This document shows positions 24,214-32,635 of a stretch of 64,000 nucleotides of DNA, in pieces. The notes below the pieces were generated by a model. It was not told the origin of the DNA, searched no databases, and worked only from the letters and a program-made list of their open reading frames with translations. The DNA comes from Chromobacterium phragmitis (GTDB lineage Bacteria > Pseudomonadota > Gammaproteobacteria > Burkholderiales > Chromobacteriaceae), in the NCBI RefSeq assembly GCF_003325475.1, contig NZ_CP029495.1:2046001-2110000 (forward strand), written 5' to 3'. The number at the start of each line of letters is the position of its first letter. Position 1 is the stretch's first letter. Position numbers and translations under genes: made by a program.

Positions 24214-24930
24214 ATGCGGCAACGCTTGATGTTCGGCGGGCTGCTGGCGGCCGTTTGCTTGCGCCCGGCGTTTGGATTGGCCGATGGCCTGGCGCAGGTG
24301 CGCATCTACACCGACGACGATCCGCCCTATGTGATGGTCAGCCCGTCCGGACAGGTGATGGGCGGCACTACGGTGGAGAAGGTGACGCGGGTGATGCGCA
24401 GGCTGGGCCTGCCGTTCGGCGCGCTGCAGGCCGCGCCGTGGGCGCGCGCCTACCAGGAGGCGAAAACCCGGCCCTACGCGATGGTGTTTCCCATCGCCAG
24501 GACCCGGGAACGGCAGAAGTACCTGGACTTCACCTTCAAGATTCTCGACACCGACGTTTATTTCTACCGGCTGGCCGCGCGCAACGACATCCAGCCGCGA
24601 ACCTTGGACGAGGCACGCAAGTACCGCGTCTGCGTGGTGCTCAACGACTACCGGCACGAGTTTCTGGCGGAGCAGGGCTTCGCCCGGCTGGAGGTGTCGC
24701 CGGACGCCACGCTCAACGTCAAGAAGCTGGCCGCCGGCCGTTGCGACCTGCTGCCTTCGTCGGAAAACGGCATCGCCAGCAAGCTGAAGGCGCTGGGGCT
24801 GGAGCGCGCACAGGTGGCGCGCGGCATCCGGCTGGACAAGCTGGACAGCGGCCTGTACGCCGCATTCAACAGGGACACCCCGCCTGAGGTGATCGCCCGC
24901 TTTAGGGCCGCCGCCGCCGAGGAACCTTGA
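24214..24930 (+). CDS. periplasmic solute-binding protein, family 3-like
   Basis: A 238-residue exported protein of the family 3 (amino-acid-type) binding proteins. A signal peptide covers about residues 1-23 (FGGLLAAVCLRPAFGLADG). The fold begins VRIYTDDDPPYVMVSPSGQVMGGTTVEKV and has the ARTRERQKYLDFTF strand and the GRCDLLPSSENG hinge. No permease or ATPase is adjacent, so it may be a free-standing sensor or modulator. The ATG at 24214 has GGGAG eight bases upstream; an in-frame ATG at 24199 is the alternative. A small exported protein follows at 11 bases. Confidence 0.8.
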   Translation: MRQRLMFGGLLAAVCLRPAFGLADGLAQVRIYTDDDPPYVMVSPSGQVMGGTTVEKVTRVMRRLGLPFGALQAAPWARAYQEAKTRPYAMVFPIARTRERQKYLDFTFKILDTDVYFYRLAARNDIQPRTLDEARKYRVCVVLNDYRHEFLAEQGFARLEVSPDATLNVKKLAAGRCDLLPSSENGIASKLKALGLERAQVARGIRLDKLDSGLYAAFNRDTPPEVIARFRAAAAEEP

Positions 24931-24941
24931 GGGAGAACGCG

Positions 24942-25169
24942 ATGCGCCGCCGCTATGGGTGGCTGTGCTGCCTGTTTGCCCTGCCGGCCTGGGCCGATCT
25001 GCCGCTGGACCGGCTGCGCGCCGACGCGCCGCGCGAGCTGATGCTGCTGGATGGCGGCTACAGCGAGGGCGACCCGTGTCAGCCCTGGGCCTGGCACGGC
25101 TACAACGGCATCGAGGCTAGGGCGCTGGGTCTGGCCGGCGCGTGGATGCTGGCGCATGGCAAGCATTGA
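24942..25169 (+). CDS. small exported protein of unknown function
   Basis: A 75-residue protein with a GGGAGA ribosome site directly upstream of the ATG at 24942. Residues 1-19 look like a signal peptide (RRRYGWLCCLFALPAWADL); the mature peptide is about 55 residues and holds one cysteine in GDPCQPWAWHGYNGIEARA. It follows the solute-binding protein by 11 bases and probably shares its transcript. I do not recognise it. It could be a lectin-like or inhibitor-type small secreted protein, but nothing visible decides this. Confidence 0.55.
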   Translation: MRRRYGWLCCLFALPAWADLPLDRLRADAPRELMLLDGGYSEGDPCQPWAWHGYNGIEARALGLAGAWMLAHGKH

Positions 25170-25238
25170 GGCGATTTGGCAGCGGCGCGCGCCGGTGCTA
25201 ACCTCGCCGCCATTCATTGATTTCTTATCTATCGCGCC

Positions 25239-27272
25239 ATGACCCCGTCCCAAGACCACCACGCCTGGCTGGAAAGCCTGGATTCCAAACGCGCCGCCGC
25301 CTGGGTGGCGGAGCAGAACGCCCGCACCGAAGGCGTGCTGGACGCCGACCCGCGCTTTGACGGCCTGAAGGCCGACATTCTGGCCCATCTGCGCGACACG
25401 CGGCAGATTCCATACTTCGCCGAGCACGCCGGCTGGCTGTACAACTTCCATCAGGACGAGGCGCATCCGCGCGGCATTTACCGCCGCTCCACCCTGGACG
25501 ACTACCGCGTCGGCAGCCAGGACTGGCAGACGGTGCTGGACATCGACGCCTTGGCCGACGCCGACGGCAAGGACTGGTATCTGGACGGCGTGTCCCACTG
25601 CACGGTGACGCCGCAGCGGGCGCTGGTGCATCTGACCAACGGCGGCGGCGACGCCACCGTGGCGCGCGAATACGATGTCGAAGCGCGACGCTGGGTGGAG
25701 GGCGGCTTCAGCTTTCCCGAGGGCAAGAACCACATCGCCTGGCGCGATCCGGACAGCGCCTTCGTCTGCCCCGGCTGGAAGGGCGCGCCGCTGACCCGCG
25801 CCGGCTACCCGCGCGAGGTGTGGCTGGTGGAGCGGGGAGAAGACGGCCAGCATGGCTGGACCCAGCTGTTCGCCGCGCCGGAAGACGCGATGATGACCGC
25901 GGCCTGGCGCTTCCTGGACAGCGACGGCAGCGCGCTGGACTTGGCCGAGGTGTCCGACGGCTTCTACCGCAAAACCTATTACCTGATCGACGGCGGCCTG
26001 GAATTGCACGCGCTGCCGCTGCCGCCCAAGGCGGAGATCGAGGCCTATATCGCCGGCGATTTCATCGTCAAGCTGGCCGAGGACTGGACCTGGCAGGGGA
26101 CGAACTATCCCAGCGGCAGCCTGCTGGCGGTGAGGCTGGCCGGCCTGCTGGGCGAGGGCCCCGCGCCGCAGACCTTGCAAGCGCCCGAGCCGCGCCTGGC
26201 GGTGGCTATGGTGGAAACCACGCGCAGCCGGCTGCTGGTCAACCTGCTGGACAACGTCAAAAGCCGCATGCTGTGCTTCGCCAAGCAGGACGGCGAGTGG
26301 GTGCGCCAGCCGCTGAGCCTGCCGGAGGACGGCGTGATCGAAATCGCCGACCAGCCGTGGCAGAGCGACGTGCTGTACTACAGCTACAGCGACTTCCTGA
26401 CGCCCTGCGGCCTGTACCGTCTCGATCTGGAAAACGGCGCGAGCGAATGCCTGCGCCGCCAACCGGAGGCCTTCGACCCCGCGCCCTATGTGGCCGAGCA
26501 GTGGCAGGCGACGGCGCCGGACGGCGAGAGAATTCCTTATTTCGTGGTGCGTCGCCGCGATGCGCCTTTCGATGGCTCCACGCCGACCTTGCTGTACGGC
26601 TACGGCGGCTTCGAGGTGCCGATGCTGCCGTATTACATCGAAAACTTCGGCCCGCACTGGCTGGGCCAGGGCGGCGCTTTCGTGCTGGCCTGCATCCGCG
26701 GCGGCGGCGAGTTCGGCCCGCATTGGCACCAGGCGGCGCAGGGGCCCAAGCGGCAGGTCAGCTTCGATGACTTCATCGCGGTGGCGGAAGACCTGATGGA
26801 CCGCCAGCTGACCTCGCCGGCCAAGCTGGCGATAGAGGGCGGCAGCAACGGCGGCCTCTTGGTGGGCGCGGCGATGGCGCAGCGGCCGGAATTGTTCCAG
26901 GCCGTGGTGTGCGAGGTGCCTTTGCTCGACATGCTGCGTTACACCGAGCTGTTGGCCGGCGCCAGCTGGATAGACGAGTACGGCGATCCGGAAGACGAAG
27001 CCGAGCGCGAAGCGCTGGCGGCGTACTCGCCGTATCACCATCTGCGCGCCGACGCACGCTATCCATTGGCCCTGTTCACCACCAGCGCCAGCGACGACCG
27101 CGTGCACCCGGGCCACGCGCGCAAGATGGTGGCGCGCTTGCGCGAGCTGGGCCACGACGCGCTGTTCTACGAAACCGATGGCGGCGGGCACGCCGGCAAC
27201 GCCGGCCAGGAAGACACGGCGAAAGAGCTGGCGCGGGTGCTGGTGTATCTTTACCAGCGGCTGTGCGACTGA
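25239..27272 (+). CDS. prolyl oligopeptidase family serine peptidase (S9A-like)
   Basis: A 677-residue peptidase of clan SC, family S9. The N-terminal part (about residues 50-420) is the seven-bladed beta-propeller. The C-terminal alpha/beta-hydrolase domain carries the nucleophile in EGGSNGGLLVG (about residue 530), the acid in TTSASDDRVHPGHARKM and the histidine in TDGGGHAGNAG. GGGEFGPHWHQAA, just before the nucleophile, is typical. There is no signal peptide, so it is probably cytosolic and acts on short peptides. Followed by a terminator. Confidence 0.9.
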   Translation: MTPSQDHHAWLESLDSKRAAAWVAEQNARTEGVLDADPRFDGLKADILAHLRDTRQIPYFAEHAGWLYNFHQDEAHPRGIYRRSTLDDYRVGSQDWQTVLDIDALADADGKDWYLDGVSHCTVTPQRALVHLTNGGGDATVAREYDVEARRWVEGGFSFPEGKNHIAWRDPDSAFVCPGWKGAPLTRAGYPREVWLVERGEDGQHGWTQLFAAPEDAMMTAAWRFLDSDGSALDLAEVSDGFYRKTYYLIDGGLELHALPLPPKAEIEAYIAGDFIVKLAEDWTWQGTNYPSGSLLAVRLAGLLGEGPAPQTLQAPEPRLAVAMVETTRSRLLVNLLDNVKSRMLCFAKQDGEWVRQPLSLPEDGVIEIADQPWQSDVLYYSYSDFLTPCGLYRLDLENGASECLRRQPEAFDPAPYVAEQWQATAPDGERIPYFVVRRRDAPFDGSTPTLLYGYGGFEVPMLPYYIENFGPHWLGQGGAFVLACIRGGGEFGPHWHQAAQGPKRQVSFDDFIAVAEDLMDRQLTSPAKLAIEGGSNGGLLVGAAMAQRPELFQAVVCEVPLLDMLRYTELLAGASWIDEYGDPEDEAEREALAAYSPYHHLRADARYPLALFTTSASDDRVHPGHARKMVARLRELGHDALFYETDGGGHAGNAGQEDTAKELARVLVYLYQRLCD

Positions 27273-27292
27273 TCCGCGAGGTTGGATGAGAA

Positions 27293-27318
27293 GGGGCGCG
27301 CAAGCGCCCTTTTTCGTT
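27293..27318 (+). terminator. rho-independent terminator of the S9 peptidase gene
   Basis: GGGCGC at 27294-27299 pairs with GCGCCC at 27304-27309 around a GCAA tetraloop and is followed by TTTTTCGTTT. It lies about 22 bases after the stop codon. Confidence 0.85.
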
Positions 27319-27455
27319 TGCGGCATCCTGTCCGGCGCGGGGCGCATGGGGAATGCTGTTTGCATTCTCAGGATTGCCGGCGAGGGAAGCGGGGGCGTAC
27401 CATCGGCTCAGGCCGGCTCGCCGCCGGCCATCGCAAAGACAATAAGAGGAAAACC

Positions 27456-29471
27456 ATGCAAGGGAAGAGATTGCTGCCGCTGGCCATGCTGTTGAGCCTG
27501 CCGGCGGCCTGGGCCGGAGGGCTGGATTACGGCGCCTATGGCGTCGATTTCAAGGGAATGGACCGCAAGGTGCGGCCGCAGGACAATCTGGCGCTATACG
27601 CCAATGGCGGCTGGATGAAGCGCACGCCGATACCGGCCGAGCGCTCGTCCATCGGCGTGGCGGAGCTATTGTACGAGCGCAACCAGCAGCGGGTGCGCGA
27701 CCTCATCGAGCATGCCGACTCCGCGGCCTCCGCCGACGCGCGCAAGATCGCCGATCTTTACCGCAGCTTTCTTGACGAAAAGACCATCGCCCGCCGCGGC
27801 CTGGCGCCGCTGAGACCGAAGCTGGCGGCCATCGCCGCGCTGGACAGCGCCGACGCGGCCATCGCCTACATGGGTCGGCTGCAGGACCAGCCGGAGGACA
27901 CGCCGTTCCGTTTCTATGTCGGCCAGGACAACAAGAACTCGTCCGCCTATCTGGCTGGTGTCTACCAGTCCGGCCTGGCGATGGACCGCGATTATTACCT
28001 GGAGCCGTCGGCCGACTTCGCCGCCGCGCGCAAGGCCTACCAGGCCTATCTGGCCAAGCTGCTGACGCTGGCCGGCGAGAAGGACGCCCAGCCGCGCGCC
28101 GCCGCGGTGTTGGCGCTGGAAACCCGGCTGGCCAAGGCGCAGTGGAGCAATGTCGACAACCGCGACGCGCAAAAGACCTACAACAAGACCGGCGCGGCAG
28201 AGCTGGCCGGCAAGTTGTCCGGCTATGATTGGCCGGCGCTGCTGAAGGACGCGCAGCTGTCCGCCGCCGCCGATCTCAACCTGGACCAGCCCAGCTACCT
28301 GGAGCAGCTGCCTGGCCTGCTGCGCGCCACGCCGCTGCCCGTGCTGCGCGACTACCTGGCGCTGCGCACGCTGGACGCCTACGCGCCCTATCTGGACAAG
28401 CCGTGGGCGGCCGCGCGCTTCGACTTCTACGGCAAGGCGCTGGACGGCCGTTCGGCCGACCGGCCGCGCTGGAAGAAGGCGGTGACGCTGGTGAACGAGG
28501 GCATGGGCGAGGCGGTGGGCAAGCTGTACGTGGCCAAGTACTTCACGCCGGAAGCCAAGCGCCAGGCTGACGAGCTGGTGCGCAACTTGCTCAAGGCTTA
28601 CGACCAGAGCGTGGACACGTTGGACTGGATGAGCGCGGAAACAAAGAAGGAGGCGCACCAGAAGCTGTCCAAGTACGTGACCAAGATAGGCTATCCGGAC
28701 AAGTGGCGGGACTACGCCAGCCTGGAGATCCGCGCGGACGACCTGATCGGCAACGTCGAGCGCGTTTCCGAGTTCAACTACCGCCGTCAGGCCAGGCACC
28801 TGGGCCAGCCGGTGGATCGCGCCGAATGGGGGATGACGCCGCAGACGGTCAACGCCTATTACAACCCGGCCAACAACGAGATCGTGTTTCCGGCCGCCAT
28901 TCTGCAGGCGCCGTACTTCGATCCCGCTTTCGATCCGGCGGTCAACTACGGCAGCATCGGCGCCACCATCGGCCACGAGATCAGCCACGGCTTCGACGAC
29001 CAGGGCCATCTGTTCGATGGCGACGGCAATATGCGCAACTGGTGGACGGCGGCCGACGAGGCGCACTTCAAGGAGGTGACCGCCAAGCTGGTCAAGCAGT
29101 ACGGCGGCTACGAGCCGGTGAAGGGCCACAAGGTCAACGGTGCGCTGACGCTGGGCGAGAACATCGCCGACAACGCCGGCCTGGAAATCGCCTACAAGGC
29201 GTACCGGATCGCGCTGGACGGCAAAGAGGCCCCGGTGCGCGACGGCCTTAGCGGCGACCAGCGCTTCTTCATCGCCTTCGCGCAGTCCTGGCGCGGCAAG
29301 AGCCGCGACGCGGCCACGCTGAAGCAGCTGGTGTCCGATCCGCACACGCCCGATTTGTGGCGCGCTTTCGGCACGGTCCGCAACCTGGACCCGTTCTACC
29401 AAGCCTTCCAGGTCAAGCCGGGCGACAAGATGTACCTGCCGCCGGCGCAGCGCTTCCATCTTTGGTGGTGA
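27456..29471 (+). CDS. M13 family zinc metallopeptidase (neprilysin/PepO-like)
   Basis: A 671-residue exported metallopeptidase. Signal peptide at residues 1-20 (GKRLLPLAMLLSLPAAWAGG). The HExxH zinc motif is visible as GHEISHGFDDQGH near residue 510, and the third ligand and transition-state residues lie in LGENIADNAGLEIAY. The N-terminal M13 helical region includes NLALYANGGWMKRTPIPAERSSIG. The protein ends in LPPAQRFHLWW, the M13 C-terminal arginine-tryptophan region. AGAGGA precedes the ATG at 27456. It probably degrades peptides in the periplasm or outside the cell. Confidence 0.93.
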   Translation: MQGKRLLPLAMLLSLPAAWAGGLDYGAYGVDFKGMDRKVRPQDNLALYANGGWMKRTPIPAERSSIGVAELLYERNQQRVRDLIEHADSAASADARKIADLYRSFLDEKTIARRGLAPLRPKLAAIAALDSADAAIAYMGRLQDQPEDTPFRFYVGQDNKNSSAYLAGVYQSGLAMDRDYYLEPSADFAAARKAYQAYLAKLLTLAGEKDAQPRAAAVLALETRLAKAQWSNVDNRDAQKTYNKTGAAELAGKLSGYDWPALLKDAQLSAAADLNLDQPSYLEQLPGLLRATPLPVLRDYLALRTLDAYAPYLDKPWAAARFDFYGKALDGRSADRPRWKKAVTLVNEGMGEAVGKLYVAKYFTPEAKRQADELVRNLLKAYDQSVDTLDWMSAETKKEAHQKLSKYVTKIGYPDKWRDYASLEIRADDLIGNVERVSEFNYRRQARHLGQPVDRAEWGMTPQTVNAYYNPANNEIVFPAAILQAPYFDPAFDPAVNYGSIGATIGHEISHGFDDQGHLFDGDGNMRNWWTAADEAHFKEVTAKLVKQYGGYEPVKGHKVNGALTLGENIADNAGLEIAYKAYRIALDGKEAPVRDGLSGDQRFFIAFAQSWRGKSRDAATLKQLVSDPHTPDLWRAFGTVRNLDPFYQAFQVKPGDKMYLPPAQRFHLWW

Positions 29472-29500
29472 AAAAAGCCGGGCTCCATCGGGAGCCCGGC
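29471..29500 (-). terminator. rho-independent terminator of the 29.5-33.8 kb envelope operon
   Basis: GCCGGGCTCC at 29477-29486 pairs perfectly with GGAGCCCGGC at 29491-29500 (10 bp, 4-base loop). On the minus strand the stem is followed by TTTTTT (the A-run at 29471-29476), so it terminates the minus-strand operon. The plus-strand M13 gene stops right at its edge and can use the same stem. Confidence 0.85.
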
Positions 29501-29526
29501 TTGGCGGGACAGGCGGCAGGCGTTGC

Positions 29527-30861
29527 CTACCACTTGTCCTTGTCGGCGTCGAACATGCCGGCGGCCGGCTTGTGCTTCTTGCCAGCCGCTTTCTTGCCGG
29601 ATGCGGCCGGCGCGGAGGACTCGGCCTTGGCCGCCGCCGCCGGCGGGGCGAGCTCGCGCAGTTGCAGGCCGCCGGGCGGGATCTGTTCCAGCGGCATCTT
29701 GACGTTTTCCAGATGCCCCTGGGACATGGTCGGCATCACCTTGTCGACCACCACTTCGCAGCAGTCGAACTCGGCGCGGCCCAGCGACTGGCCGGTTTGC
29801 GGGTCTTTCACTTCCTGGCCCAGCGATACCAGCTTGTAGCGCGCGCCTTCGCGGACGGACTGGCCGCCCTGGCTGAGGATCACGTTGTTGCCGGTACGCG
29901 AGGCCACGGTGACGGGGAAGGTGCGGACCAGGATGGCGCCGACGATGCGGTCCACGATCTGGCCTTCCATGCCGCGGCGGATGGCGTCGGCCGAGCCATC
30001 GCCCTGCTTGCCGGCGTCGCCGGACAGCATGTTGGACAGCTGGACCTGCCGGTTGGCGACATGGATCACCCGCTGCGACAAGTTCCATCTGGCCTGCTTC
30101 TTGTCGTAGTCGAACGCGGTCAGGTGGCCGGTCCAGATCAGATCGGCGCTGAGCGCCTGGCTGATCTTGGAGCGTTCCGCCGAAGGCGTCTGGCCGGAGC
30201 TGATCATGTCCAGCTCCTGCTGCACGTCGTCGCCCAGCTCGCGGTCCAGCACCGAGAAGCGGCCGGTGTTGGCCAGCGCGTCCAGCGTCTGCTGGTGGAT
30301 CTCGCGGGCCACCTGCTCGGCCGGCACCGCGATGCCCGCCAGCTTGAAGGATTCGCGCTCGATGTACACCGGACCCACCACGATCTTCAGCTTGCCGGCG
30401 GACGCCGGCTGGACGAACTTGGCGATCTTGGCTTCGATGCTCGCCTTGTAGTTCTTGCTCAGCAGGCCGGGCTCTTCCATCTTGACCAACTTGAAGCCGG
30501 TGACCACGCCGCCGGACTCTTGGGCGACGTATTCCGCGAACGCGTGCGCGCTCAGTTGCCTGGCGTCCTTGCCGGCCGCCACGGACAGCGTCGCCTTGAC
30601 TTGCTCGGAAGCCAGGTCGAAGGAGGCGCCGTTGACCTGCTTGATCGCCAGCTTGAGCGCCTCTTCCACTGCCTCCGCCGGGCTGGCGCCGATGCCGGTG
30701 GCGGCGCTGTCCACCGATTCAAGCTTGCCCGCGTCGGGCTGAGCCTGGATCGGCGCGCTGGCCGCGGCCGGCTTGGACTCGGACGCGGCCTCTTCCTTGT
30801 GGGAGCACGCCATCAGGCCCAGGGCCAAGGTGGCGGCGCCCATCACGTATCGCAACTTCAT
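29527..30861 (-). CDS. putative outer-membrane lipoprotein with CsgG/LpoB-like (FlgT-like) domains
   Basis: A 444-residue predicted lipoprotein. The lipobox LMAC has its cysteine at residue 19. An N-terminal region (about 50-155) holds an alpha/beta module with VEEALKLAIKQVNGASFD and ending YKASIEAKIAKF. A middle domain (about 160-290) resembles the CsgG/LpoB/FlgT nucleotide-free alpha/beta fold (VAREIHQQTLDALANTGRFSVLDRE and ADLIWTGHLTAFDYD). A C-terminal SH3-like part has REGARYKLVSLGQEVKDPQTGQSLG. The tail is Ala/Lys-rich. Last gene of a four-gene operon. By analogy it may help an envelope complex assemble; no target is evident. Confidence 0.7.
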   Translation of the reverse strand: MKLRYVMGAATLALGLMACSHKEEAASESKPAAASAPIQAQPDAGKLESVDSAATGIGASPAEAVEEALKLAIKQVNGASFDLASEQVKATLSVAAGKDARQLSAHAFAEYVAQESGGVVTGFKLVKMEEPGLLSKNYKASIEAKIAKFVQPASAGKLKIVVGPVYIERESFKLAGIAVPAEQVAREIHQQTLDALANTGRFSVLDRELGDDVQQELDMISSGQTPSAERSKISQALSADLIWTGHLTAFDYDKKQARWNLSQRVIHVANRQVQLSNMLSGDAGKQGDGSADAIRRGMEGQIVDRIVGAILVRTFPVTVASRTGNNVILSQGGQSVREGARYKLVSLGQEVKDPQTGQSLGRAEFDCCEVVVDKVMPTMSQGHLENVKMPLEQIPPGGLQLRELAPPAAAAKAESSAPAASGKKAAGKKHKPAAGMFDADKDKW

Positions 30862-30888
30862 GTCGTTTCCTTGGCCGGTTTCACCGAC

Positions 30889-31530
30889 TTAGAGAGCCTG
30901 GGTGGCATCCTTGGGAACCGGAATGTCGTGGCTCTTGGCGAAGCTGACGGCTTGCTTCAGCGCCTCGTACAGGTTCTTGGAGTTGCCCGGCAGGTTGGTG
31001 ACGATGTAGGCGCCGGAGGACAGCTTGGGCAGGTCCAGCGGGGAGGCGGAGGCCAGCGCGTCCTTGAAGCCGCTGAGCTGGTTGGCCATCTTGGTGTACT
31101 TCAGCACTCCCTTGGCCAGCGAGCCCAGGCCTTCGGCGTAGGCTTTCTTGGCTTCGGCGTCCAGCTCGGTGCCGGCGCTCTTTTGCTGCTCGCTGATCGC
31201 CTTGGCGACGGCGCTTTGCGCGGAATCGGCCTTGCTCAGGCTGTCCTTGGTGGCGCCGGAGGTCAGCGCCTCGGCTTCGGCCTTGGCCAGCGCGGCGGCG
31301 TCTTTCGCGCCCAGCGCGGAGGCCATCAGCGATTGGGCCATCAGCACTTGCTTGTTGGCGCCGGTGTAGGATTCGACCAGTTGCTGCTGCTGGCCGACCA
31401 GGTCGGCGCCGCTGCTGCTGTTGCCGGAGCCGCCGGCCAGGCTGGTGACGGCGTCGAACATGCCGGCGTGGGCGGGTACGGCGGCGAGGCTCAGGGCGGC
31501 GAGGGCGGCCGCGATCAGGGTTTTGCGCAT
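30889..31530 (-). CDS. exported Ala-rich helical protein of unknown function
   Basis: A 213-residue protein with a signal peptide at residues 1-22 (TLIAAALAALSLAAVPAHA). The mature part is Ala/Ser/Lys-rich and mostly helical, with no recognised domain. The ATG at 31530 has GGAG six bases upstream; the in-frame upstream ATGs at 31548 and 31536 are poorer starts. It sits third in the envelope operon, with 27 bases to the lipoprotein gene and 43 to the preceding gene. Its position suggests a periplasmic partner of the CsgG/LpoB-like lipoprotein. Confidence 0.6.
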   Translation of the reverse strand: MRKTLIAAALAALSLAAVPAHAGMFDAVTSLAGGSGNSSSGADLVGQQQQLVESYTGANKQVLMAQSLMASALGAKDAAALAKAEAEALTSGATKDSLSKADSAQSAVAKAISEQQKSAGTELDAEAKKAYAEGLGSLAKGVLKYTKMANQLSGFKDALASASPLDLPKLSSGAYIVTNLPGNSKNLYEALKQAVSFAKSHDIPVPKDATQAL

Positions 31531-31573
31531 TTTCATCTCCGGATGCATTGTCGTTGGGTGAATCGGTTCTGGT

Positions 31574-32635
31574 TTATTTGATGCCGGCGTTGGTCATCTG
31601 GCTCAGCAACTCGCGGGCGACGTCTTCGGCGGCCTTCTTCAGCGCGTTGACCTGGGCTTCTTCTTCGGTGGGGCCCAGGCCGGCCGCCTGGATCGGACCG
31701 ACTTCGGCCTTGGTTTCCGGGATGGCGTCGCTGGCGTCCAGCAGCTTGCCGGTGGCGGCCACCGATACGCGGAACAGGCCGGTGGCCGGATCGGTGTCGG
31801 CCAGGCGCACGTCCAGCGTGCCGTAGGCGATGTACGGCACCTTGGCGTTCTGCAGGCCGGCGGCCACATTGCGCTCGGTTTGCGGCTGCAGGTCGTTGCC
31901 GGACTTGAAGTCGGTTTCCACGCTCTTGATCTTCAGCAGGCCCTTGCTGTACGGCTCCAGGTAGGCGGCGTCCACCACCTTGAAGCCGGCGCCGGCGAAC
32001 ACGCCGTTGAACACGCTCTTCAAGTAGTTGCTGGGGAAAATGGCATAGGTTTTCTTGGTGGCCTTGCGGGTGGTGCTGCCGCCGGTCTCCACCGATTCGC
32101 GATACTGGCCGCCTGAGCGGCTGGCCTTGCCTTGGGCTTTCACTTCAACGGCCTGGTATTCGCGGTCGTCGAAACGCTGGGAGCTGTCGGTCTGGCGGGA
32201 GACGAAGATGAAGGTCAGCTTGGACTTCTGGCCGCCGTTGGCCGCCTGGGCGACGGCGGAGGACGCCTTGACCGCGTTGTTCAACTGCGACACGTTGAGC
32301 GTGGCGCGCAGCGTGACCGTGTACTGGCCCATGTCGGGGCGGTCTTCCTCGTTCAGGATCGCGGTTTCCAGGATGTAGCGGTCCGGGTCGGCTTTCACTT
32401 TCTCGCGGATGGCGTCTAGGTTCTGCGACTGGGCGTCGCCCGCCTCGGCGTAATACTTGTCGATGGCCTTCAGTTGCGCCTGGAGCACCGCTTGCGCGCG
32501 CACTTCGGGCGTGACCTTCTTGCCGAACAGCGAGGATTCGTATTTGACAGTGGCCTGACCCTTGGCCGTGGCGGTGGCCGCCAGCGCCTGGGCGCCGAAC
32601 AGCATCATGAATGCGATCAGAAAACTACGGATCAT
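31574..32635 (-). CDS. exported protein with an FlgT/CsgG-like N-terminal region
   Basis: A 353-residue exported protein. Signal peptide at residues 1-19 (IRSFLIAFMMLFGAQALA). Residues about 30-125 resemble the N-terminal module of the downstream lipoprotein: an alpha-helical EVRAQAVLQAQLKAIDKYYAE, then ILETAILNEEDRPDMGQYTVTLRATLN. The central part has AIFPSNYLKSVFNGVFAGAGFKVVDAA and VPYIAYGTLDVRLADTDPATGLFRVSVAATG, a CsgG-like pattern. The start overlaps the upstream stop by four bases, so translation is coupled. Periplasmic location is inferred. Confidence 0.65.
   Translation of the reverse strand: MIRSFLIAFMMLFGAQALAATATAKGQATVKYESSLFGKKVTPEVRAQAVLQAQLKAIDKYYAEAGDAQSQNLDAIREKVKADPDRYILETAILNEEDRPDMGQYTVTLRATLNVSQLNNAVKASSAVAQAANGGQKSKLTFIFVSRQTDSSQRFDDREYQAVEVKAQGKASRSGGQYRESVETGGSTTRKATKKTYAIFPSNYLKSVFNGVFAGAGFKVVDAAYLEPYSKGLLKIKSVETDFKSGNDLQPQTERNVAAGLQNAKVPYIAYGTLDVRLADTDPATGLFRVSVAATGKLLDASDAIPETKAEVGPIQAAGLGPTEEEAQVNALKKAAEDVARELLSQMTNAGIK

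Noticed and set aside
24648..27365. A 905-codon open frame on the minus strand
   Set aside because: Lies opposite the S9 peptidase and solute-binding genes, which have recognisable motifs; no ribosome site or domain.
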